From Mytilus trossulus (lineage: Eukaryota > Mollusca > Bivalvia > Mytilida > Mytilidae), in contig NC_086384.1 in the NCBI RefSeq assembly GCF_036588685.1, forward strand, positions 15,886,195 to 15,950,194: DNA of 64,000 bases, given 5' to 3'. Made by a program: the position numbers and the translations under genes. Below the pieces are notes generated by a model. The model did not search any database. It worked only from the letters and a program-made list of their open reading frames with translations, and was not told the DNA's origin. Positions 34,134 through 45,800 of the stretch are shown in pieces. Every line of letters starts with the position of its first letter. Positions within the stretch are counted from its first letter, which is position 1.

Positions 34134-34523
34134 TCAAATATATATTCCTTTGACTCTCTGGTATATGGAAAACACAATTACACAGAATATAAATGCCGTC
34201 AAACATGCCGACATTATAGTTAGTCTCTGTAACTCGTACAACTCAAATTGGTCTTTTTGTCCACATTCTTGTTTCGGTGTCGCCATATCCTCTAAGTTGT
34301 CAATACTCATTTTCCTTGAGAAATCATCACTATGATTTTCATCCTCAAAAGTAGGATATTTACTTTGTAACAATTTCGTTTCGTTAGCCATTAGAACTTT
34401 TCCTTCACTAAAGAAACCAAAATTATATAGATCTCCACGTGTGTACCGCGCTGCTTTACTGAAAGTAGCCCGGATGTTCCCAGATGATGCTGATCTGTGT
34501 CGGTGTAAAGAAAGTTTCGTCAT
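34134..34523 (-). CDS. 129-residue protein with C-terminal membrane anchor
   Basis: The product starts MTKLSLHRHRSASSGNIRAT, has an acidic middle (EDENHSDDFSRK) and ends with one hydrophobic segment at about 101-121 (TIMSACLTAFIFCVIVFSIY) plus QRVKGIYI. The end SIYQRVK resembles SIEQRLR of the protein at 29598-30062, and both genes are single-frame on the same strand 4 kb apart, so they may be old paralogues. The N-terminal part is Ser/Arg-rich with likely phosphosites. No signal peptide. A seven-codon upstream frame overlaps the start by one base (TAATG). Function unknown. Confidence 0.55.
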   Translation of the reverse strand: MTKLSLHRHRSASSGNIRATFSKAARYTRGDLYNFGFFSEGKVLMANETKLLQSKYPTFEDENHSDDFSRKMSIDNLEDMATPKQECGQKDQFELYELQRLTIMSACLTAFIFCVIVFSIYQRVKGIYI

Positions 34524-36828
34524 TACCTAGTCTTGTAATTCATTATTGTGCTCCGTAAGATTGTCAGATCGCTTCTTACATCCGGGTATTCTAGTGAACT
34601 ATGAAACACATATATATATATATCCTTAAAATATTTCAAAAGTGCTTCGATAAGTTATTAAACAATTATGGCTGCCATTGTATTTTTTTTCAAAATATTC
34701 AATGACAATCTCGATGTTTATTGCAGTTTGATAAAAGTAACGAGATCTGATATGAATATGGCACTATGTCTTTACTCGCTGTTAGACAAAACACGTTCAC
34801 ACTAGTATGAAAAAGTAATTAAAATTTCGAGGTTTTCCATCATTCTTACTGTCCAACACTAAGGAACTTATGTCAGATGTTAATTAGTATTGTGATCAAA
34901 CATGTCTCGATCATTAGATAAATGACATATTGTCTTTATAATAGACAGGTGGTAAAAATGATTTTGAAATAGCGAGACCGATAATACCATATAAATCACA
35001 CAACAAATAACAAATTAAGTTAAAAAAAAATAACTAAAAAAAAAAGAAATTAAAAAAAAAAGAAAAAAAAATAATAATAATTCATAAACCCATGAAGTTT
35101 TGAAAAAAATATTGCCAACTGATTACCATTAACCGTAGACCCTATTTATGTTAACTGTGAAAACACTAGGCCATTTTGATATCAAACGGGACTGGCTAGC
35201 GAGTAGTATACGAAAAATTAATAGAAACATATTTTTTTTAGATTTCGGTCTAGATGCAATCTTTTGGTCATACAAAGAGTTACTTTTGTCCAAATTTCAT
35301 AAAACTCCATGAAGGTTTGTAACAACTTATCGATGTCTAAAAATTTAACCACAGACCAAACCTATAAATTGTCACCGCCACCCACGATGATGGAATCTAG
35401 GATCGGCGTCTCTCGCTGGCTCTACTAAAATATACACAAGACATGTACAGAGACTGTATGAGGTTCATGTACATTTGTTTATTTGGTCATAATGTTATCT
35501 TTCTTTGCTTTTATTTCTTCTGATCTAAACATGTGTAATACTTGTGAACTTTTATAAAATTTGGTTGAAAGCTTTGCAACTTTCCATGTTTATATCCACC
35601 AGAAAATTAAAACGTCTCACAACAAAACAAAACAAAAAGATCTATAAAAAAACCACACTTATGAAAAAAAAAACAGACAAAAAACCCAGCAAGAATAATA
35701 CGCAGTACAGTAGGTCATAACGGAAGTACTTTTGTATTTAGAATTAGGATATCTAATTTAATTATCTTGTAAATATAACTAGGGTATCAAATATTTCAGA
35801 AAAGCGAGGTTTGATAGTTATCAGAAATCTTTGACCCTAGGGATTGAGATGCAGATTCTGATAGGGACTAAAACAACACAAACATCCCCCGGGCTGATGA
35901 ATATCACACTGTGTGTAGACACGAATACTTGGTCCGATCAGGTCAGACAAAAACTGACCAATTATGGAAAATAATTATTTCAACAATAGTGAGCAACAAG
36001 GTAAGATCGATGTTTTTTTGTTCTTTTCGACATGTTAAACTTTAGCGCTCATTTTTGATAATTATCTTGTATTAATTTTCACATAAGCTGTATGTTATAT
36101 AAAATTTGAGTCTTTAGCAATTCATAAATTTACCATAACAATAACGATAGGATTAAAATTAAAAGATATTGTCAAAAAATATTGAAAAACAATCTTAAAT
36201 TTGGTGTGATGCAAAATGTAAACCATGCAAATCTGGCATTTTATTGTTTAACGAAATATTTAGAGAAAAGGATGGATTTTACAAACTGATTGCTTTAGTA
36301 AAAAATAATTGAATGACAAACGCAAAACACAAACTGTATGTATATATATAAAACATAGACCCAATGAGTTATAATACTTCGAAATAAACGAAAGTGACGT
36401 TGTAAGACTGTTTATGAAAGTCATCCTTTTGAAATAATCTTGTCCGTTTTTGTTTTATCAATGCATATCCATTTGGACAAAATATGACCCCGACACTACA
36501 AAAGGTAAAAGCAATGTACACTACAAAATACTTATCATATATTCAATTGAACATCAAATGAAAATTGATAAACTTTTTTTTCTAAGTAGTTTCAGTTTAG
36601 TTTACGCAAACATAGAGGTCTATAGTTTCGAAGCAATCGTGTAAACATAAAAAATACAGTATAGACATTAAATTGTTATTAATACAAGACCAAGCCACAG
36701 ATACATGAATTACACCCCCCTCCAAAAAAAAAAATTACAAAAAAAAAGAAAACAACAACAACAACAAACATCTTGTTACATGTTATCATTTCTTTTTCAC
36801 AGATTTCCCACAGACACAGACATGAGAA
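34524..36828. other. Intergenic; presumed 5' region of the Pif-like gene
   Basis: Includes an A-rich tract (35020-35075). A good donor, CAACAAG|GTAAGA, lies at 36000 and a good acceptor, TTTCTTTTTCACAG, ends at 36801 just before the Pif-like start codon. A 5' non-coding exon ending at 36000 is therefore possible. No TATA box was decisive. Confidence 0.35.
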
Positions 36829-36892
36829 ATGCTTATTACAATTTCTACCATACTATATCTGTTACAAGTTGATGTCAGCATAGCTCAGACTG
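36829..36892 (+). CDS. Pif-like exon 1: signal peptide
   Basis: MLITISTILYLLQVDVSIAQ followed by T and an ACTG|GTAAGT donor, phase 1. The hydrophobic core and small residues before the likely cleavage after SIA or AQ indicate secretion. An upstream ATG at 36823 in another frame terminates quickly. Confidence 0.8.
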
Positions 36893-39800
36893 GTAAGTTT
36901 TTGTTATGCTATACCTACGTTGGCATTATTTGTCCAGTCGGTGTGTTCGTCCGTTTGCATGTCCTACACACGCGGCATCGAATAATCGTTTCTGAAACTG
37001 ATTTGACTTTAACCGAGGGATAAAAGCATACGATGTTATTACGTTCAAACGTCTTACTGTCAAATCTTCAAAAAAAAAAAAAGCAAATGTTATAAAGTTT
37101 TAAAGAAAATATAACTTTTGAAACAATTTTGAAAAAAAGAATAAAGGAACGGCTTGGATGTTGTAAAGTCAGTTTTTATATAGACTGAGAGTCAAACTAA
37201 GGGTTTCGATTTATTCAAATAACCATCACACAACGGGAGGCTTTTTCGCACTATTGTTGGATATACTGAGGATTTTAACCCCGGGACTAGATGTCGTATT
37301 TTTTTTTTTTTTTTTTTTTATTAATTTCATCAGATCAAATAATTTTATTTTAAAAGCACCAAGATCATAGAACGATATCCTCATTGTTTAGAGGAAGCCG
37401 TTATACTGAATTATAATGAAATCAAGTGTTCCGTTATCATGACAATCGTCGATGCTCTGTTTAATTTTAGGTGGTAAAAGATTTCCTTCTAAAATAAACA
37501 AATGTTGACCTCGTCGGATCAAACAATTTCATAATGTCGATATAGTGATCTTGCCCCGGGGTTTCTCGGACGTCCGCATGAGTGTACAAATGTACACATC
37601 AAAAGTTAAATTATGATATCATCAATAACAATGTTTATAGTCGGTTTGTTGTGGTCTACGAGCTATGATATAGGCGATTATCTTGTTAATTTTAAGAGGA
37701 CCGATTTTGTTTTTTTCAAGATTAATTACCTTTAAACCAAAGCAAAATATACATACAATTATGCCACAAGAATAACACGTACCTGATTGTGTTATGAAAT
37801 ATTAAATTTGAATTTGAATTAAAAATTAGCTTGTCAATAAAGTAAACTTAAGGGCATACGATACAGTTACAGGGAAGGTAATGACGTTGCTAACGTAATT
37901 TGTTATTTTCGCGACGTCAAACTGTGACATATCGAGGAAAGATGCATTTTTCGACCGAGTTTAATCATTCAAACTGATTTAATTTGAAAACGAGTTCATG
38001 GACCCCTATTTTTCAAAACGGCATTTTGTTTCATTTTGAAGGGAGATTATGTGACCAAAATTTTATAAAACTGTAAATAGAGGATTTTTTTTTAATTTTG
38101 ATAAACATGCACTAAAAAATAACTTTTTTTCCTCAATTCATGAACATTTGATAAATACGAGTTATTTCTGAATAAAAAAATGCATATTTCTGAATAAAAA
38201 CATGCATATTTTTTTAGGATATTTATAAAATAGTAAAAATACAGAAATTACCGATTATTTAACAAAAAACAATTTGTGTTTATCTTTTATAACAAAAAAG
38301 TTATGTCTTTCTTTCGAAAAAGAAATTACGGCCACAAATCTGAATTTTAAACAAGTATACAAAATTTCGACCTCATTTTACTCAAAAAGTAGCACATGAA
38401 GGTATATTTTTTATTACATATTTGATTTCATCAGGTAAAAATAGCCTATATGCAAATTTTCATGAACTTGTAAATACAGGATCAAAACTGTATCGTATGC
38501 CCTTAAAGTCTCTGAAGATGATATTCACCAGCACAGTACACACTGCTTTTGAGGTATTTTCTGTATGTGAAATTTGTTAAGTTGTGATCATAATAAATTA
38601 TATGATCGCTAGAAACTTAAGGCGCGCGTGTCGTTGTCAATGAAAGTAACCACGTTGTCATAGGTAAAATAGCGATAAATGAATTATCATTGGTAATCAC
38701 AAAGATATTTCGTGGAGCACATGGTATCTAAGAAAACTATGCATATGTTTATATGTTTATGATACATCTGCTTTTCAACGAAATCAATGGTCATACTCCT
38801 TGAAAATTGTCCAAAGTATTATAAACATCATCCGTAGAAAATCTTTCTATGCTGAAAACATCATTTGTACAAGCGTAGATGCACAATATTATGTTGTTTT
38901 ACGTACAGAGTTTTTTTTGCTAAAATGAGTAATAAAAGTGTATTGTAAAGCTGTTATATCTCCGCGATATAGCCTTTTTGTGCTAATGCGGCGTAAAGCA
39001 ACAAACAATCAATCAATCAATAAAGCTGTTATACATTGTAGCGGTTACTATTGTTTCAATCGGTTCTTAAAATCTAACGACAAATTACGTCAGATATTGT
39101 ACGTAATTGATTCATTTATTGTTGTTTTAAATATTTTATTTTCAGTTGTACCAGCTACCAATTGCAAGAATGAGTTGGATTTGGTATTCCTATTAGATGG
39201 ATCACAAAGTGTTACCAAACCTAATTTCGATCTTGTTAAAAACTACACTGTTAATCTAATATCAAGATTTGAAATTAACCCAACTCAAACGAGAGTTGGG
39301 ATAGTAGAATTCGGTACATTCATTGGAACTAAGATAGAACTAGGACAATATGATAAACTGGACGCGTTGTCGGCTGCCATTTTGAGCATACAAATGTCCA
39401 ATTATGGAACTTCAACACATAAAGCAATAAAACTGATGCGAGGTATGTTCAGTAGATCACCAAGGCCTGGTGCAACAAAGGTAGCAGTGTGTATCACTGA
39501 TGGACTATCTGTCAGTCCTAATTTTACAAAAATAGAATCGATAGCGGCACACGAAGAAGGAATACACATGTTTGCGTTGGGTATTGGTCAACATGTATTT
39601 AAAACCGAGTTAGTATTTATAGCCAGCCAATTGGATTATGTGAAAGAGGTACCAGACTATAGCGCATTACCGACAAATCTTGCAGCAGAGATATGTAATT
39701 GTAAGTACAATCTTGATATATAATACTGTGGATTCATTCATTTTCGTTGGTACCAATTTTCGTGGATTGATGAAAACTGTATTTTCATGGACATTTGATT

Positions 39801-42800
39801 TTGTCTTTTTGCCAAAGTCTGCACATTACCTACTTGAAATTTGTAATTCATTAAACGTTTAGATTCGTGGTTCACCTGTACCAACGAAATCCACGAAAAT
39901 TTGTATCCAACGATTATTAATGAATCCACAGTACATTAAAGAATGTCATATTACATTGAACATACACTTGGTATGTTCCCAATCTAACTATTAAGATTTT
40001 TGGACTTTCATTATCACAGATACATATTTTCATGTCTATTGTAGCAAATGTCGCTATGCCTCGACGGCATTATCGTTTATTTTGAAAAGTCATTGCATCA
40101 ACATACATAAAAGTCACAAAAATGGTAAAAGACAACAAAAAGTGACTACTGAAACTCTGTGTAGGGCTGAGAGTTATTTCTCATAACTATCCTTTACATG
40201 ACAACAACCCAACCCCAAACAATATTTTATACCACCGATAAGCACCTTACCTATAACTGACCGATCGGGTGTACACCATCATTATCCCACAGGACATGTT
40301 ATACCAGATTTACTTATTCATTATTGTAGAGAAGTTTTCTAGAGGCAATTGTCTTAGAAAAAACCCTATTCTGTGAACGTTTCGATAAAAAGACAATTGA
40401 ATTCAGATGTTTTACTCTGGTACGATATACTAATTTGTCGCAATGTGTGAGGGTACGATATATACTAGTTTATCGCAATGTGTGAACCCCGACAAACAAA
40501 CTAACAAACAAAATAGTGAATTTCAGACTCTGCACTCTGCTTTTATTGTTATACTAATTATACACTAAACATGTAATGGAGTTAGCCTTAAACTCATTTT
40601 TTCTGGTTTGCCTTTTAGAATTATAAATACTGTTGTGAAATATTGCATCTTTTATGCATTTTTGAACAACATAAAATTGATTTTTAACAGTTAAAAATGA
40701 GACAGTACATTTCTATCTTTGATATGAAAAGCCTTTGTGGTTTTAATTCGGGACAATTGTAACATTCTAATGTTTATAATAGCAGCGTACTGTATGAACC
40801 TGAGTAAATATTTCCTTAATTTGGATTTTTTGCTTCAGTAAATTTTGGAACAACGACAGCAACTTATAAAAGTACAACACCCGACGATTTAGGTAAGTGT
40901 TTTGGTCATGATTATGATTAAAATTGTATTTATCAATTTACCACTTTTTCATTTTGTTTCCTGCACGTCAGTGTTCCTGTTCTTCTTTTTTTGTTTACTT
41001 CTTCTAGTTGGTTTTGTTCGGGTTTAGTTTGAACTCCGGATTTTTTTTTTCGCTTAATCGATTTATGTCTTTTGAACTCTGCTTTACTACTGTTGCCTTT
41101 ATTTACAGATGTATCCATTGGTTTTTCGTTATGTTAATAATACAAAAGTTACACAAATCAATAAGAGGCATGCTATGTTTTTTGGAAAAGTTTCTTTTTC
41201 TCAGACATATTTGATACATACCTAAACATTTCAAATACATTTCTAGCTAGATTTCAAGGTCGAATATCTTTCTTTTCATTCCAATAATGAAACAAGAAAG
41301 TGTTGCCTTTTAAAAGGACAAAACAATGCCTGTTAAATACGACATATGTATTATTGCCGTATAATCAAATACGACATATGTATTATTGCCATATAATCAA
41401 TCAAATATTCTCTTTTATACAGCAATAGATAGAATTGATGGAACTCCGATTACTGGTAAGTTCTCTATGTTCTCTTTGATAAATGGTCTAAGGTATTTTT
41501 GTATAATACTTCGAAGCATTATTCTTAAAAACTCGTACAATCGTGTCAAGAGACAGTTAGTACAATCGTATAAAGGTTACACTAAAATATATATTAAAGT
41601 CACATGTTGTTTGTGTAAATTCGTTGTAGAGGGGTATTAATAAAGAACAAACAACATTTTCCAAAATACCAAACAAGTGAAAAAGTATATTTTAACAAAA
41701 ACATTTGACTAACAGCTCGAACAACTGATGTTTTGAAACCCTGCTGACTGCCATTGACGATCATTCATTTGCCAAATAAATTGATCACAAGATGTAACAA
41801 AATGAATCTTAATATAAATTTAATACCAAACAGAAAACAATAAACTTGCGGCAAAGATGTAATATCACAAACATGAGATGCCAAAATTAGTACACCATAT
41901 CAGGATTTCGACAATTAATGTCTCTTTAGTGATATTAGGGATCAAAACGGTATTTGGAAGGCCATACAATTATTATAATCAGGGTACCTTTGATGACTAT
42001 TTACCTCAATTTAGGATAGACTCTTGAATTTTAAAGAGTCGAGATAGGATTAAACGATCATATAAACCGGAAGGAAAATATAGTACAAGCCCAAACCAAA
42101 AACCATAAACAAGTCTAAATTGAAATAACGTTCAAACCTGTGATTGCGTTGGGTAAAATATATGTATACCATGATTAGGAAACAGAAATGTAAGATTTTG
42201 TTAAATGCATATTATTGATTACAAAGTATTTGTATTTTTGTTTGTTTAGGAGCAGTTACTGTTTCTCCTACATCTGCAACATCAACAACAAACAGCGTTA
42301 TAAATGGCGGTAAGGCGCATTTTATTTTTAAGTCAATTTATATAAATGTTTAGTACCATAATAAGTGTTTACGATGGGTGCCTTTGATGGTATTTGACAG
42401 TCTGCAGTTTTCCATTTCCATGAAGAACAAAAGTTTGAAACCCTTCAACAATATTCGAAAATAAAGTTATTGATATCGGATAGAACAATGTCGTTTGAAC
42501 ACCGAAAACATGTTATTAAACATCGTTTCATTAGCAGTAAAGGCTACGAAAAAATAGTCCCCCTAACCCCCACCCCAAACACTGTGGCTTGATAACGAAA
42601 ACTGATTGTTGCATTTTTTTTAATGTCTATAAGCAAATATCTTGGAATATATATGGAAAAAACAAAGTTTAAAACAAAACAATAAGAAAACAAATCAGTT
42701 CCATCAACTATGACGAATGGATCGGAAAATGTTTTCATTAAATTGCAGTTATATTTAGATATCGCAAATTAGCATTTTTTTGTGTCTTATTCAGGTACAG

Positions 42801-45800
42801 TCAGTACATCTACGACAAGTAACAATGTTATTAATGATGGTAAGTTATGTTATGTTTGTTCGAGTTGTACTTTAGATGTCTTACCAGTTTATAGCTAATC
42901 AATTACTGAAAATTTACATGTAAACTAAAACTTATAGATCTAAAAAAAGAAAATGAAAGTTGCCGTTATAAAATTATTTTTAGTTGACAATCGTGTTGAA
43001 CTAATGTTAATTTGGAACACCACATATATGTTTCATCTTCTAGAACTCTTGACTGTAACAATATTGAATTAGATATGAAGAGATCATTGTAGATACGTGT
43101 ATCTTCAGTAGAAGGCCGAAGAAATAAAACTCAATATGTATATATATACAAAACAGTTTGAAGGTTTACATATACATGCTATAATCAAGTATACTCGGAA
43201 AGCACTGAAAATCACAAATTCCAAAAATGTTGTGCCAAATCTAGCTATGGGTTTCTATACCGGGCTGACGATAATCTTATTAACTTGATTGATTCAACGT
43301 ATGTACATTTCATATCTACACATGAGCTTGGAGACGAAACGTTTACCACCAGATCATGGCAGATGCATTGAGGGGGTTGCAAGAAGTCATTAAAGATACC
43401 AGGCTTATAGTTTGATTAGACCATTAGTTTTCCCGTTTGAATGATTTTGCACAAGTAATTTTGGGGCCCCTTTATAGCTTGTTGTTCGGTGTGAGCCAAG
43501 GCTCCGTGTTGAAGGCCGTACATGGACCTATATTGGTTTACTTTTATAAATTGTTACTTGGATGGAGAGTTGTCTCAAAGGCACTCAGACCACATCTTGC
43601 TATATCTATTGTAATTTGATACGCTAGACCTTTTTATCTACTACTTTGTTTAGAAGTATTAGATATGTCAGAATGAAAGACACCAATCACTCACAAACTC
43701 TTTAAATTACAGGATCTGTTGACGTCAACCGCCAATTTCTGCCACATCCAACAGATTGTGACAAATATATAGAGACCGAGGATGCTGCCGGAATATTAGT
43801 GTTTCACGAAAGATATTGTCCATTTGGACAGTTTTATAATGAGAATGCCTTGACGTGTGTGCAACCCAAACACTCCACGTGCAAACTTGGTACGTATTTA
43901 AAAGAGAGCCGAATGATACCAAAGGATTATGCGAACTCAGAAGTCAAAAAATAACTTGACAACGTCATGAATAAAAAAAATATAACTTAGAACAAGACCA
44001 CACAACACGACTCCCTACCTCAAACTGGGGATGATCTCATGTGCTCCGGAATGGTTATCAAATCCTGCTCCATATGTGGCACTTGTAATACTAGTAACAA
44101 CAATGAAGTAAAAAATAATTACACATACCATCATTGATATAATTTACTTCATCTGTATATTATATTTCGAAACCACTAGTCACCAATTAGGACCTGTCTT
44201 AATGGGTATAATGCATTTGGATGTTCAAATCGTGCATGTATTGTCGATCTTAAACTTGGAACTGAAAAATCATTGGCAACTCGTGTATTATTTAAGCTAA
44301 GACTTGCATGGTAGCAGCTGTTATTTAATAGACTGTTTCTATGTGAGCCTTTCCCCCCGGTCCAGTGCTTCTTATCTTCTGTTGGTTTCCTTTTATATTT
44401 GATGTGTTTTCATCGGTTTTAGCCCCGGATTTGTTTTTGCTTAAACGATTGATGACTATTTAACAGCGGCATTCTATTGTTGCCTTTGTTTACTTAATTT
44501 GGAATTATTGTTTTTTTTTATTGTAGATCTGTGTAGAGACAAATTAACTGCACCAATGAAGAACAACTGCCGCGGATATTGGGTGTGTTTGAATGGCGAT
44601 ACTACAGGCGTATGCTGCCCACTTGGGACTGGTTATTTGGACGGCTCTGGTTGCAAACTTGGTGTCTGCAACAGCGAATGTCCACCAACTGTAAACAATA
44701 ATTCAACTTTACAAGGTGTGATATAGAGTTTTGTTCTGCCTGAGTAGATTGAAAACAAAATCAATTGATAGTTTCTATTTAATAAGAATGGATCGTTTGA
44801 TTGATTGTAGGTGTAAAACGCCCTTTCAACACTCTTGTCTAGATCCTGGCTGCTAGTTATTATTCGTGGAGGGAGCAAGAGTACTGACCATTCGTAAAAA
44901 AAATAAAAGCCTTGTCAATTAAGATATGATTTTGCCACATCTGCCACGAGGAGAAATAAAACTATAAACTTTAGTGTTGACATGCTGGTGGTTACGATAG
45001 ATGAACTACTTAAACCCATTGGCTTGCTCTCCCAATTAATTAAGATACAATTGATTATCATGTTCACAAAACTCTATCAATTTCCCGTATTATATTCGGT
45101 ATAACTGTTTAACCAATGCATTTCTAACGGTTATTTATAATCAAATACTCGGCTAAACACCGTGGACATTTAGACAATGAAACATATGCACCTTGTGTAG
45201 TGTTTCGACTCATTGTAAAATTTGTTATCGTGATTTTTTTTATGTCCGATAATAACCATGCTGAATTTGCCGACATAGATATATAATTATGATTAAATGA
45301 GTCTTATTATCTTTCAGTTTGCAGTTTAAAACCAGCAGCCAACGATCCCACACTTTATCTGGAACATGTTACTGGTCACGGCACCATAACCAGACAGTGT
45401 GCACCTGGTACGGCATTCGAGCAATCTAGTTGCAGTTGTTCGGCTCTAGTCCAAATAGATAATTCTAACAGGAATAAAAATCAAACCATATATGCCACGA
45501 CAACACCTAAAACATTATCGTGTACGACAAATCTTTACCTGACTTTTGATAAAAGTACTGATGATCCCAATGGCATGAAGGATAGATCAGGAATGTCGAC
45601 TCCCTTAAGTTGTCATAATATAAATATAACAGATACTCCAGATGGAAAGGCATTGTTTGGATACCAGGACTGTTTCATATACTTGTGGAGGTTTGCCAGT
45701 ATAGACTTCAGGTAATAGTTTCTACCAAGTATATAGATCCCATGCACCATAGTGAAAATGCAGTTATCTATCTTGTCCTATTTGTGTATCAAAAACCACA

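Noticed and set aside
38938-39723. A 261-codon open frame as the whole VWA gene
   Set aside because: Its first ~65 codons lie in intron sequence (including a SINE-like tail) before a strong TATTTTCAG acceptor. The signal-peptide exon at 36829 joins the VWA exon in phase.
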